From Dawidia soli (GTDB taxonomy: Bacteria > Bacteroidota > Bacteroidia > Cytophagales > Cyclobacteriaceae), in assembly GCF_018598185.1 (NCBI RefSeq), contig NZ_JAHESC010000039.1, positions 1 through 64,000 of the forward strand: a stretch of DNA of 64,000 nucleotides, in the 5' to 3' direction. This document shows positions 15,495-24,907 of this stretch, piece by piece (the stretch's first letter is position 1; each line of letters starts with the position of its first letter). Under the pieces are notes generated by a model. It was not told the DNA's origin and searched no databases. It worked only from the letters and a program-made list of their open reading frames with translations. The position numbers were made by a program, and so were the translations under genes.

Positions 15495-18069
15495 AGAATT
15501 AAAGATACCAGCGCTTTCGCTGGTTACGCTGATCGGTGTCAGTGGCTCAGGGAAGTCCACATTTGCGCGAAAACATTTTAAAGAGACGGAAATCGTGTCT
15601 TCAGATCGCTGCCGCGCGATCGTATCCGATGATGAGAACAACCAAACGGCTACTGACGACGCGTTTGAATTGTTGCACTACATCGCCGCCAAGCGCTTGA
15701 AGAACGGCCTGCTGACGGTGGTCGATGCTACCAATGTTCAACCTGAGTCGCGGGCGTCGTTGGTGCGGTTGGCCCGTGCGTACCACTGTATTCCCGTTGC
15801 CATCGTGCTGGATGTTCCTGAGCGTATATGTGAAGCACGAAACGACTTGCGTCCTGACCGTAATTTTGGCGGGCACGTGATCTATCAGCAGCGGTCGCAG
15901 CTGAGACGGTCCTTGCGGCATTTGAAGGATGAGGGTTTTCGTCATATATATGTATTAAAATCTGTAGAAGAGATCGAAGCGATTTCCAATATCGCACGTG
16001 AAAGGTTGTACAACGACAGGCAAGAGGTTCACGGTCCGTTTGATATCATCGGCGACGTTCACGGATGTTTTGACGAGCTGATAGAGCTGCTGACCAAGTT
16101 GGGTTATGTTGTTACCCGGGTAGCGGTTCAACATCGGAACTACGGCTTTCATGTTGTTGCTCCTGTGGGCAGAACGGCGGTTTTCCTGGGCGACCTGGTA
16201 GACCGCGGGCCCAACTCACCGGACGTACTGCGTTTGGTCATGAGCATGGTACATGCGGGTACTGCGTTTTGTGTGCCGGGCAACCACGACCTCAAGTTGC
16301 AGAAGTACCTCAGCGGCAAGAACGTACAAGTAAAACACGGCCTGGAGAAAACGGTGGAACAGCTTGCGCGGGAAGACGACCGGTTCCGCAGCGACGTCCG
16401 CGACTTTTTATACGACCTGGTGAGCCACTACGTGTTTGACGGGGGCAGGCTGGTCGTGGCGCACGCCGGGCTAAAAGAAGACATGCAGGGGCGGGGAAGT
16501 GGCGCCGTGCGGACCTTCTGTTTATACGGAGAGACTACCGGTGAGATCGATGAGTTCGGGTTGCCCGTTCGGTATAACTGGGCATCTGAGTATCGCGGCA
16601 AGGCCATGGTGGTATATGGGCACACGCCAGTGCCCGATGCGCAGTGGCTGAACCGGACGATCGACATCGACACCGGATGTGTTTTCGGTGGCCGGCTTAC
16701 GGCCTTGCGGTACCCGGAGGAAGAACTGATTTCTGTACAAGCCGGGCAAGTGTACGAGACGCCTGCCAGGCCCATCGACTTTGAACTTCGTCAGCAGATG
16801 CTTACGCACCAGCAAGCGGATGACGACCTGTTGGACATCGAGGATGTTACGGGCAAGCGGATCATTGCTACACGCCTGCGAAACAACGTAACGGTAAAGG
16901 AGGAGAATTCTATTGCTGCATTGGAAGTGATGAGCCGGTTTGCGATCAACCCCAAGTGGTTGATCTATCTGCCGCCCACCATGTCGCCTTCTGAAACCTG
17001 TGCGCTGGAAGATTACCTGGAGCATCCCGTGGAAGCGCTGGACTACTTCCGCCGTCAGGGGGTGGAGCGGGTAGTATGTGAAGAGAAACACATGGGTTCG
17101 CGCGCGGTGTTGATCATAGGGAAAAATGAAGAGGCGATACGCAGCCGATTTGGTATCGAGCAGGAAAGTATCGGCGTGTGCTATACGCGCACCGGCCGGA
17201 ATTTCTTCAGCGACGCCAGCCTGGAGCAGGAGTTTTTGCAACGCGTCAGCACGGCGCTTACTACCGCGGGGTTCTGGGAAGCCCTCGACACCGATTGGGT
17301 CTGTCTGGACGCCGAGCTGATGCCCTGGTCGGTAAAGGCGCAGGCGTTGTTAAAGGATCAATACGCGGCGGTGGGCGCTGCGGCAACGGCGTCGCTCAGC
17401 AGTGTAGTGGATGTGCTGACGCAGACGGCTGTCCGTGATATAGAAGGCATCGATCGGTTGCTGTTGAAGTTTCAGCAAAAGCAACAAATGATCGACGACT
17501 ACAAAACGTCGTACCGGCAGTATTGCTGGCCGGTAAATGCCGTGGCTGATTTGTCTCTGGCGCCTTTTCATATCCTGGCGACGGAAGGTGCCGTGCATAC
17601 CGACAAGAGTCATGAATGGCACATGAATACCATCCAGTCGATCTGCGATGCGGATCCTGGGCTGTTCCTGGCGACGGCGCACAAGATCGTCAACGTGTTT
17701 GATGAGGAGCAGGTCAACGACGTGATTGCGTGGTGGGCGAACCTTACCGGGCAAGGCGGCGAAGGAATGGTGGTCAAGCCTTACGACTTTCTTTCATTTG
17801 GTAAGCATGGCCTTGTACAGCCCGCGGTTAAGTGCCGGGGCAAGGAATACCTGCGTATCATCTACGGGCCTGAATATACCGAGGTGGAGAACCTGCGTCG
17901 GTTAAAGAACCGGAGTGTCTCGTCCAAACGATCCCTGGCAATGCGTGAGTTTGCTTTGGGCATAGAGGCTTTGGAGCGATTTGTCCGGAAGGATCCGCTG
18001 CGCAAGGTGCACGAGTGTGTATTTGGCGTACTGGCGCTGGAAAGTGAGGAAATAGACCCCCGACTATAG
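15478..18069 (+). CDS. pnkp: Pnkp, polynucleotide kinase-phosphatase-ligase of RNA repair
   Basis: 863 residues from ATG 15478 (a TTG one codon earlier is less likely). Three domains in the known order: 5'-kinase with Walker A G20-VSGSGK-ST and 'VVDATN'; metallophosphoesterase 2',3'-phosphatase with 'GDVHGC' (192), 'GDLVDRG' (238) and 'PGNHD' (267); and a C-terminal ligase/adenylyltransferase with motif I K537 in 'EEKHMGSR', motif IV 'EGMVVKP' (762-768) and motif V K785/K789 in 'PAVKCRGKEYLR'. It heals both ends of ribotoxin-cleaved RNA; sealing needs Hen1. All catalytic residues seen are intact. Confidence 0.97.
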   Translation: METVSKELKIPALSLVTLIGVSGSGKSTFARKHFKETEIVSSDRCRAIVSDDENNQTATDDAFELLHYIAAKRLKNGLLTVVDATNVQPESRASLVRLARAYHCIPVAIVLDVPERICEARNDLRPDRNFGGHVIYQQRSQLRRSLRHLKDEGFRHIYVLKSVEEIEAISNIARERLYNDRQEVHGPFDIIGDVHGCFDELIELLTKLGYVVTRVAVQHRNYGFHVVAPVGRTAVFLGDLVDRGPNSPDVLRLVMSMVHAGTAFCVPGNHDLKLQKYLSGKNVQVKHGLEKTVEQLAREDDRFRSDVRDFLYDLVSHYVFDGGRLVVAHAGLKEDMQGRGSGAVRTFCLYGETTGEIDEFGLPVRYNWASEYRGKAMVVYGHTPVPDAQWLNRTIDIDTGCVFGGRLTALRYPEEELISVQAGQVYETPARPIDFELRQQMLTHQQADDDLLDIEDVTGKRIIATRLRNNVTVKEENSIAALEVMSRFAINPKWLIYLPPTMSPSETCALEDYLEHPVEALDYFRRQGVERVVCEEKHMGSRAVLIIGKNEEAIRSRFGIEQESIGVCYTRTGRNFFSDASLEQEFLQRVSTALTTAGFWEALDTDWVCLDAELMPWSVKAQALLKDQYAAVGAAATASLSSVVDVLTQTAVRDIEGIDRLLLKFQQKQQMIDDYKTSYRQYCWPVNAVADLSLAPFHILATEGAVHTDKSHEWHMNTIQSICDADPGLFLATAHKIVNVFDEEQVNDVIAWWANLTGQGGEGMVVKPYDFLSFGKHGLVQPAVKCRGKEYLRIIYGPEYTEVENLRRLKNRSVSSKRSLAMREFALGIEALERFVRKDPLRKVHECVFGVLALESEEIDPRL

Positions 18070-18078
18070 CAGAAAAGC

Positions 18079-18114
18079 AGAGCCCTGGCAATCGTTTACA
18101 GGGCTCTCTTTTTT
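18079..18114 (+). terminator. Intrinsic terminator of the hen1-pnkp operon
   Basis: AGAGCCCTG / CAGGGCTCT, 9-bp stem, loop of 11, followed by C and six T. Confidence 0.92.
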
Positions 18115-18122
18115 GAAAAACC

Positions 18123-18152
18123 TTGCGGGCGACGATTAACGCCGTACTTTTG
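18123..18152 (+). promoter_or_regulatory. Promoter of the HAD phosphatase gene
   Basis: TTG (18123-18125), 19 bp, TACTTTTG (18145-18152) matches the Bacteroidota promoter. The expected start of transcription is only a few bases before ATG 18161, so the mRNA may be almost leaderless. Confidence 0.7.
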
Positions 18153-18160
18153 CCGCCGAT

Positions 18161-18805
18161 ATGAGCAACTCTCTGAAAAACCAATACGACAGTATAATCT
18201 TCGATCTTGACGGGACCCTGTGGGACAGTACCGCGAACGTGGCGCTGGCCTGGCAGGATGCCGTCAACAAGGTTGATTACCTGCAGGTGGACATGACGCA
18301 GGCGCTGGTGCGCTCGATCACCGGAATGACCTACGACGCAATCTTTGACAAGCTGTTTCCGGACCTGAACGATGCGCAGCGCACCGAGGTGAAGGCGCAT
18401 TGCTCGGAAAGTGAGCTGCGGATATTGCACGCCAAAGGGGGTGATCTCTACCCGCGGCTGGAGGAGACGTTGCAGGATCTGAGCACCCGCTACAAACTGT
18501 ATATCGTCAGCAACTGCCAGTGTGGCTACATCGAGTTGTTTTTAGATTTGAACAACCTGCATGCGTATTTCCTGGGGCATCAATGCTATGGCACGAAGGG
18601 CCGCCCGAAGGCCGACAATATCCGTGACGTTGTGGGCGATCATGGATTGAAGGCTCCGGTGTATGTTGGCGATACGATGGGCGATTACCATGCAGCTACA
18701 CAGGCCGGTGTACCGTTTATCTTTGCCGACTATGGATTCGGCAAAGTGTCTGAGGGCATGGTCGCGACGATCAGCACGATCGCTGATCTGAAAACGTTGT
18801 TGTAG
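18161..18805 (+). CDS. HAD-superfamily phosphatase
   Basis: 214 residues. Motif I 'IIFDLDGTLWDST' with nucleophile and acid Asp, a helical cap, motif II in 'LYIVSNCQCG', motif III K in 'KGRPKADNI' and motif IV 'PVYVGDTMGDYHAA'. Resembles phosphoglycolate-phosphatase-like hydrolases; the substrate cannot be told. Separated from pnkp by a terminator and with its own promoter, so not part of the repair operon. Confidence 0.93.
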   Translation: MSNSLKNQYDSIIFDLDGTLWDSTANVALAWQDAVNKVDYLQVDMTQALVRSITGMTYDAIFDKLFPDLNDAQRTEVKAHCSESELRILHAKGGDLYPRLEETLQDLSTRYKLYIVSNCQCGYIELFLDLNNLHAYFLGHQCYGTKGRPKADNIRDVVGDHGLKAPVYVGDTMGDYHAATQAGVPFIFADYGFGKVSEGMVATISTIADLKTLL

Positions 18806-19169
18806 CTACTATTAAGAAGACTACGGCGGTTCGGACACGCGGTCCCGTGGTCAGGAAAGCACCGTTATTTTTAGGGAGTCGGTATCGCATCCCTGTTTTC
18901 CCGTATTAATTTGACGTTAATTTATCGCTTCATTACGGCCAATCAGGTCTGTTTTACGCCATACGTCCGGTCAAAAAAAGGCCCACGGACGTAAAATAGG
19001 ATGCTAGCGTAATTCGTCTTATCTTTGGATATCAATTGTGGATATTTTAATTCGCTGCCACCCTCGGATTCGCGGCTTTTTTTAGTCTTTCCTCAGTTTA
19101 GTCAGGAATAATGTCGGGTGTTTCTACTGTTAATTTGCCGATCAATTATACAATAACGATTCAATAGTG
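18806..19169 (+). promoter_or_regulatory. Intergenic region with desaturase promoter and a hairpin
   Basis: TATCTTTG at 19020-19027 matches the -7 box; no clear -33 box. It would give a leader of about 135 nt. Upstream, ACGTCCG (18963-18969) and CGGACGT (18986-18992) form a hairpin whose loop holds AAAAAAA. Nothing else is seen. Confidence 0.5.
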
Positions 19170-20276
19170 ATGGAGAAAGAAAAGGCACTCACCTTTACGA
19201 ATACACAGCGCGATTTTGTTACCACGCTGAACAGCCGTGTAAACGAGTACTTCAAGTCAAATAATATCGAAAGGCACGGTAATCGCGAGATGTATATTAA
19301 AACGGTGTTTATGTTCACGCTGTATTTTGCGCCGTATGTTCTTTTATTAACGGGAGTTATTTCGGGCATAGCATTCTCTCTTATTGCCGTGTTGGTTATG
19401 GGACTTGGACTGGCGGGCGTTGGTCTGTCTGTGATGCATGATGCCAATCATGGTGCCTATTCCCGAAAGACATGGATCAATAGTGTTATGGGATACTCGC
19501 TCAACCTGGTCGGGGCGAATGCTTTCAATTGGAAGATCCAGCACAATGTTCTGCATCATTCCTACACGAACGTCCATGACCATGATGAAGACATTAGTCC
19601 CCGGGGCGTGTTGCGGCTCTCGCCGTCCTCACCCTGGAAACGCGCGTATCGTTATCAGCACATCTATGCGTGGTTTCTTTATGGCCTTATGACGATTGCC
19701 TGGTTGGGATACAAGGATTTTGTAAGAATTGTGCGTTATCATCGATCGGGACTGGCGGCAAAGCAGAAAGCAAACATTGTACGGGAGCGGATTATCTTGA
19801 TAACGTCAAAGCTGGCATACATCGGCTATATCTTTGTTCTGCCCCTGATCTTTACTTCGCTTGTTTGGTGGCAGGTGCTTATCGGCGTGCTGTTGATGCA
19901 TTACATCGCCGGGTTCATATTGGCTATCATCTTTCAGCCCGCGCACGTTGTGGAGGGGACCGAGTTTCCGCTGCCGGACGCGACAAATACAATCGAAACA
20001 AACTGGGCGGTTCATCAGCTCCTGACCACGACGAATTTTGGAAACAAGAGCCGTTGGTTCTCGTGGTATATCGGCGGGTTAAACTTTCAGATCGAGCACC
20101 ATCTTTTCCCGAACATCTGCCATGTTCACTACCGGAACATTGCCGGTATTGTGCGTAAAACCGCGCACGACTTTGAGCTGCCCTATAAATCGTTTAATAC
20201 CTTCGTTGGCGCACTGCACGGGCATATGCGATTGCTCAAGGAACTTGGAAAGCGGCCGGCACACGGCATCGCGTAA
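19170..20276 (+). CDS. Membrane fatty-acid desaturase
   Basis: 368 residues from ATG 19170. The three histidine boxes are complete: HDANH (90-94), HNVLHH (125-130) and QIEHH (307-311). Four or so membrane segments lie between them. Family members insert a double bond in acyl chains with diiron and O2, at the cytoplasmic membrane. The QIEHH form of box 3 is typical of front-end or acyl-CoA-type desaturases, but no cytochrome b5 domain is fused. Monocistronic, long leader. Confidence 0.95.
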   Translation: MEKEKALTFTNTQRDFVTTLNSRVNEYFKSNNIERHGNREMYIKTVFMFTLYFAPYVLLLTGVISGIAFSLIAVLVMGLGLAGVGLSVMHDANHGAYSRKTWINSVMGYSLNLVGANAFNWKIQHNVLHHSYTNVHDHDEDISPRGVLRLSPSSPWKRAYRYQHIYAWFLYGLMTIAWLGYKDFVRIVRYHRSGLAAKQKANIVRERIILITSKLAYIGYIFVLPLIFTSLVWWQVLIGVLLMHYIAGFILAIIFQPAHVVEGTEFPLPDATNTIETNWAVHQLLTTTNFGNKSRWFSWYIGGLNFQIEHHLFPNICHVHYRNIAGIVRKTAHDFELPYKSFNTFVGALHGHMRLLKELGKRPAHGIA

Positions 20277-20339
20277 GCAAGTACTTTAACAGTCGGCTAA
20301 GATTAAGATCCGTGCTGTGGTGCCCGTTACACGGCAGCT

Positions 20340-20687
20340 TCAGGCCGGGTCCGTATTCACCTGGCTGATATGAAGCGTGAATTGGCGGTCAAGCACAATT
20401 TCGTACGCATAAGCGGCCAGGAGCTCCGATCCTTTTTTGGAAAGGAATAACATGTTCAGCAGATCCTGTGCGATTTCGGAGCCTTTGATGTCATTGGTTG
20501 CTTTGCTTCCTGCTATGTGCAGGCTGAATCCAAAGCCGCTCTTCTTTTTCTCATCCATCGCCAGAACCTCGTGCGGCATAAATTTATATTGTTGCGGTCC
20601 CTGCGCGGCGTCGACCATCATCTTGAGAATGGCTGGCCGGTATTTGTTCCAGAGGGGCGCGTATTTTCGAAGTAGGGGTTCAGTCAT
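20340..20687 (-). CDS. Hypothetical protein, 115 aa
   Basis: Start chosen at ATG 20687 (MTEPLLRKYAPLW). No signal peptide. Reads as a compact soluble protein ('RPAILKMMVDAAQGPQQYKFMPHEVLAM', 'SGFGFSLHIAGSKATNDIKGSEIAQDLLNML'). Not recognised. Convergent with the desaturase; no terminator evident between them. Confidence 0.65.
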   Translation of the reverse strand: MTEPLLRKYAPLWNKYRPAILKMMVDAAQGPQQYKFMPHEVLAMDEKKKSGFGFSLHIAGSKATNDIKGSEIAQDLLNMLFLSKKGSELLAAYAYEIVLDRQFTLHISQVNTDPA

Positions 20688-20866
20688 AACTATGCTTGTT
20701 TGTCGGTCGATGGAAAACAATGATGGTCAACCGGGAGATGGATAAAAGTACCACAAAACGACCGAGATACCTAAAATATCGGCAGCCCGGGAGTGATCAT
20801 TTTGCGTTAAGCTGCCGTTGAGTGGTTTGGTTGCAGCTTTTGAGATTTAGAATCGATGCCTTTGTC

Positions 20867-21106
20867 TCAACCTTCGTCTGGCAGCGCGTTGAATGCCTGG
20901 CGTTTTTCGTTCATCCAGGCATCGGCGGCTTCAGACGAAGTCATGGCTTTCCGCATTTCATTCATCGCTTCGATGTGTGCGGCGTCTCCTTGTTGCACTT
21001 TTTCACGGGCGTGTTTGCTAACCATCATAGCAATCTCGTCGAAGCTGTTGGCGCTGAAGGTTTGGTCGCATGCGCCGCCCAGTTGTCTACAGTTCATTGT
21101 CTTCAT
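20867..21106 (-). CDS. DUF1059 domain protein
   Basis: 79 residues from ATG 21106 (MKTMNCRQLGGACDQTF). The Cys pair in 'MNCRQLGGACD' and 'SFDEIAMMVSKHA' are the hallmark of DUF1059 small proteins, whose function is unknown. The open frame extends 51 codons further upstream, but that part is low in family resemblance. The C-terminal half ('EAADAWMNEKRQAFNALPDEG') is a charged helix. Confidence 0.85.
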   Translation of the reverse strand: MKTMNCRQLGGACDQTFSANSFDEIAMMVSKHAREKVQQGDAAHIEAMNEMRKAMTSSEAADAWMNEKRQAFNALPDEG

Positions 21107-21602
21107 AAGGCAGATTTTAATGAACGGTAAGATCGAATTTTTTTTCGGACTCACCACCTGAAGCTGGCTGTTTCTCCGTTCGCGTGTGGCATAACACATC
21201 AGATCACTTGTTAGTCGTGTTGTATCAGTTTTGGCAGGTTGTTTTAAAACGGATTTCATTTGTTAGCAACAGCATGTTTCGGGAAAATTCCGGGCGGGCG
21301 AAGGTTGTCAACGGAACGACGGAAACAGGGCCGGGCAAAGGCCCTTTTCGCCGGGGATCCTTCGAGTCAGGCACAGCGTTCTCGATGGATGTTCCACGGA
21401 TGAACCTCGGATCATCTACTGTATAATAGGGTAGATCACTCCTGGGCGAAGGATAGATTCCGGTAAGGAGAAGTGAGCTTCAGACTGGCACCCGCCGGCA
21501 TTGGCGGTCCGACTGCAATCATTTGCAATTCTCAAAGGGAATGAAGACATTAAACCCGGAACGGCCATTGCTCAGTCGACGACGGCTACACTATACCTGC
21601 AA
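21107..21602. other. 496-bp intergenic region with hairpins, no gene
   Basis: GGGCC-gggcaaa-GGCCC followed by four T (21328-21348) looks like a weak plus-strand terminator. CCGCC/GGCGG hairpin at 21492-21507. CTAC...GTAG pairing near 21415-21435. Open frames here lack any protein-like character. Candidate for an unannotated RNA, with no promoter box found. Confidence 0.4.
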
Positions 21603-23102
21603 ATGAACATGTTGATAAGAAAAGTTATTGGCAGTTTGCCATTATTTCTACTGGCCCTAACCGTTGCGGCCTATCCAGGATCGCCCTCCCTGCAAAATGC
21701 CAAGCCGGTTGTTATTGCCGGCAAGGTGCTTTCGCCAAAGCCGAACTCTTCCATAACACTCGGTATTAATCTCGTCGGGTTCGAACAGAAAGAGCTGACG
21801 GTGCCGGTGGATAGTGCGGGGAGTTTTCTGTTTAGATTTTCCGCGTATGTACCGACCGATGCGTGGATGATCTATGGAAACAATTTTCTGATATTATTTC
21901 ATCCGGGCGATAGCCTCTATATCGAGTTAAATGGCGCCGCTGAAACCCGGGAAGCACTTTTGGAAACGGTAAAATTCAAAGGCACTGCCGCGACAATAAA
22001 TCAAAAGGCAGCATTATTTCAAGGACTATACTATGCCAGTGCGCTGTACCGGCAGGATTACCGGAAGAAGGAAGACAAAGTAAAGAGGTCCACGCCGGAT
22101 GAATTTGTACGACATTGCGATTCTTTGCGCAAAGAAGGGATCAAATTTCAGGAGGCTTTTGTGAAGAGAGAAAAACCCAGCCAGGAAGTATCAACCTGGT
22201 CGAGGCTTTTTATAGAGCAGAGCTACTACTCCAACCTTTCATTCTACCCCGGTAATCATCGGGCTGCGCTTGCGCTAAAAAAATCTGAATGGGATGTTCC
22301 TGTTCAGTATTTCGACTTTCTGGGTAAGTATTATGATATTAAGCAATCCCTGATCAGCGGAGATGCTATCAGCGCTTATATAGGAAACTATACGTACAAA
22401 TACATTTTGTCCAGGAATCAGCGGGATATCGCAGCCTTAAATAGATCGGTGAGCCGGCATGAGGAAGAATCTATGTTGCTTCAGAACATTGTGCGATACT
22501 CGAAAGATGCTTTGACAAGAGAAATCAGCTTGTGTTTTGCGCTGAATAGTCTTTTAGAGCAATCTGCGGTTGGTACATTTGAGGAGAATCGGGATTTAGT
22601 GGATAAGCACATTAAACAGCCCTTTCTGCGGGAACCGCTGTTGAGCAAATATCAGGAGAAAAAGAAGGAGCTGGACCGCGGGACACACATCGTAATTGAT
22701 CCCCTGCGCAGCGGCGTTTCATTCGTGGATAGTGTGCTCCAGCATAATAAGGGGAAGGTTATTTATATTGATTTCTGGGCGACGTGGTGTGGGCCTTGCA
22801 GGCAGGAGTTTCCGTATGCGAAGAAGATGGAGGAAGCTTTTCCGGATGGTGTTGTGTTTTTGTACCTATGCCTGGAGTCGAATAAAGACGCGTATCGGAA
22901 TTTAATGCAGAAATATGCTCACGGAGGCATTCATAGATTTTTGGATGGCGACCAGAGTAACATGGTGCGGCAGAAGTATGATATCAAAGGGTTGCCGCAT
23001 TATATGTTGATCGATAAAGAAGGCGCTTTTGTCCCGAATAGTGATATCAGGCCGAGTGAGGATAAAACGGAATCGGTGATACGCGAATTGACCAAACGAT
23101 GA
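21603..23102 (+). CDS. TlpA-like thioredoxin-fold protein with large N-terminal domain
   Basis: 499 residues from ATG 21603 (MNMLIRKVIGSLPLFLLALTVAA). A Sec signal peptide leads into a region of about 340 residues; its first part ('VVIAGKVLSPKPNSSITLGINLVG') resembles the DUF4369-type beta domain that accompanies Bacteroidota thioredoxins. The C-terminal 130 residues are a thioredoxin domain with the active site 'WCGPC' in 'FWATWCGPCRQEF' and cis-Pro in 'KGLPHYML'. Periplasmic or membrane-attached disulfide reductase. Confidence 0.92.
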   Translation: MNMLIRKVIGSLPLFLLALTVAAYPGSPSLQNAKPVVIAGKVLSPKPNSSITLGINLVGFEQKELTVPVDSAGSFLFRFSAYVPTDAWMIYGNNFLILFHPGDSLYIELNGAAETREALLETVKFKGTAATINQKAALFQGLYYASALYRQDYRKKEDKVKRSTPDEFVRHCDSLRKEGIKFQEAFVKREKPSQEVSTWSRLFIEQSYYSNLSFYPGNHRAALALKKSEWDVPVQYFDFLGKYYDIKQSLISGDAISAYIGNYTYKYILSRNQRDIAALNRSVSRHEEESMLLQNIVRYSKDALTREISLCFALNSLLEQSAVGTFEENRDLVDKHIKQPFLREPLLSKYQEKKKELDRGTHIVIDPLRSGVSFVDSVLQHNKGKVIYIDFWATWCGPCRQEFPYAKKMEEAFPDGVVFLYLCLESNKDAYRNLMQKYAHGGIHRFLDGDQSNMVRQKYDIKGLPHYMLIDKEGAFVPNSDIRPSEDKTESVIRELTKR

Positions 23103-23120
23103 TTTTTTGTACAGTAATCA

Positions 23121-24491
23121 TTACTCCAGTTTCCTTCCAACGATTTCGCGTCCACCCTGGTGTAACGTAACGCTTTCGATCGTGCCGGCGGCGTTTTGGT
23201 TGAACGTCAGTTGTGCTGCTACTACCTTATAAAAGAAAATGTTCTGGGCTTTGGCGAACACGGGAAATTTATCCTGGCCGGTCGCCTGGGCGTAGAGTTG
23301 CTGCTCTTGTCTCGTTACGGTCAGGATAAAGCCCGGGGCGAGCTCGTATCGTCCGATGTATTTTTCCAATACGGCGGCGTCAACGGGGATTTCTGTTTCC
23401 TGGACAACCGGAGGCTTACCATCGGTGATGGGTACATTCGTATCCAGCAGGTGCAGGCCAATGTCATCCACGCCGATTGCCGAATTGGTGAGGACCACGA
23501 CGCCCTTCCTGCCATTCTTCTGAAAGCCCGCAAAGGAGCGATAGCCGCCGGTGCCGCCGCTATGCATGATCACCTCTACGCCATTGATCCGGGAAACATG
23601 CCAGCCAAGCCCGACTTGTGGTATAGCGTTAGCCGCGCGTGTGTTTGTCTGTGCCAACTGCATTGCCGGGTACAGACTGCTTTTGGCCTGACCCATGTTG
23701 GCGCGGATATACTTGACCATGTCGACCGCATCGGATCGAATGCCTCCGGCGCCGGCCAGGACGGGCAGATCCCAATTCTCGACGGCCACGCCTTCGCTAT
23801 AGCCTTGAGCCAGGTTCTTTTTCATAGAGGGTGTTAGCGCTACGCGTGTATTGGGCATACCCAGCGGTGTGGCGATGACATCGATCATCAATTTTTCATA
23901 AGTCGTTTTTTTCTGTGTTGCCAGGACATGTCCTAAAAGGCCTACGGCATAATTGGAGTATTCATATTCGGAGCCGATGTCGCGCGGCAGTGAATAGCCT
24001 TTTAAGAAATCGTACAGCTGCTTCTCGGTATAATCTGCGTATGGGTTCGCCGGGTTAGCGGGTGTGAAGTTGTCGGGCAGCCGGGGAAGCGACGAGGTGT
24101 GGTTGGAAAGATTCACCAACCGGATCGTTGCACCGTTCCGCGTGGGGGCGGTGACGCCTGGCGGGAGGTATTTCTGGAGGGGATCGTCGAGCTTCATGTT
24201 TCCGTGTACCACTTCGTTGGCGAGCAAAGTGCCTGTGAAGGTTTTGGAGATCGAGCCGATCTCGAACACGGTGTGCTCGGTGACGGCTTCGGCGGTGGTC
24301 AATGACTTAACACCAAATGAATAATACCGCACGTCGTCGCCGTCGATCAGGCCTATGACAATGCCAGGGTTGGTGTGATTGCCGACACGCAGGTTGATTC
24401 TATCTTTTACGTCCGGAGGAAGGTCGCTTTGGGAGCAGGCGGAGAGACAGGCGGCGGCAACCAGCAGAAGTGGCAGTATTTTCTTGAGCAT
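23121..24491 (-). CDS. Lipoprotein serine hydrolase, beta-lactamase family
   Basis: 456 residues with a lipoprotein signal ('LLLVAAACLSAC'). SxxK is S-I-S-K in 'EIGSISKTFTG', YxN is Y-S-N in 'YEYSNYAVGL', third motif 'HSGGTGG'. A C-terminal beta domain ('YIGRYELAPGFILTVTRQEQQLYAQATGQ') is typical of these enzymes. Periplasmic; substrate unknown. Second such gene in the window, not closely similar to the one at 8105-9505. Convergent with the thioredoxin gene, divergent from the TonB receptor. Confidence 0.93.
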   Translation of the reverse strand: MLKKILPLLLVAAACLSACSQSDLPPDVKDRINLRVGNHTNPGIVIGLIDGDDVRYYSFGVKSLTTAEAVTEHTVFEIGSISKTFTGTLLANEVVHGNMKLDDPLQKYLPPGVTAPTRNGATIRLVNLSNHTSSLPRLPDNFTPANPANPYADYTEKQLYDFLKGYSLPRDIGSEYEYSNYAVGLLGHVLATQKKTTYEKLMIDVIATPLGMPNTRVALTPSMKKNLAQGYSEGVAVENWDLPVLAGAGGIRSDAVDMVKYIRANMGQAKSSLYPAMQLAQTNTRAANAIPQVGLGWHVSRINGVEVIMHSGGTGGYRSFAGFQKNGRKGVVVLTNSAIGVDDIGLHLLDTNVPITDGKPPVVQETEIPVDAAVLEKYIGRYELAPGFILTVTRQEQQLYAQATGQDKFPVFAKAQNIFFYKVVAAQLTFNQNAAGTIESVTLHQGGREIVGRKLE

Positions 24492-24829
24492 ATCTTTAAT
24501 ACGTCGGTTTCATATTTTTGTTTTCATACGTAACGATGAGCAAGATCTATAGAACGGACTGCTCAAGGCATGGTGTTGTCAATTCATGTATATAGCCTTT
24601 ACGGATATATACTTTAATTCCAGGGGATTCATCTGTCGGCTTATTTGACTTGTCGGTTGAAGCGCGGCGCTATGTAATTCCGTATGTACCCGCTCGAGAC
24701 GATTTCCCTTCATTGTGATCTAACCTGTAGAGGGTATTTTCTTTCTAACGTGGCTACCCGGCATTGAGGGAAACCCGGAAATTTCCGGTGGTTATTTGGA
24801 ACTATTCTAAACACAACCTAATATCGCAC

Positions 24830-24880
24830 AAAAAATAAAGCCGTACAGCGGCAACTGTACGGCTATCCCGGCGAGCCGGG
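24830..24880 (+). promoter_or_regulatory. Leader with two adjacent hairpins before the TonB receptor gene
   Basis: After an A-rich stretch (CAAAAAATAA), AGCCGTACAG-cggcaa-CTGTACGGCT (24839-24864) forms a perfect 10-bp hairpin, followed by CCCGG-cgag-CCGGG (24867-24880). On the minus strand the first hairpin is followed by TTTATTTTTT and looks like a terminator. It lies 28 bp before ATG 24908. The remaining 24492-24829 shows no gene. Either a regulatory leader or an insulating terminator. Confidence 0.55.
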
Positions 24881-24907
24881 AGCGATTAAACGGAACATTT
24901 AAAAGCA

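Noticed and set aside
16522-17241. Long minus-strand open frame opposite pnkp
   Set aside because: Antisense shadow of the ligase domain; no recognisable features.
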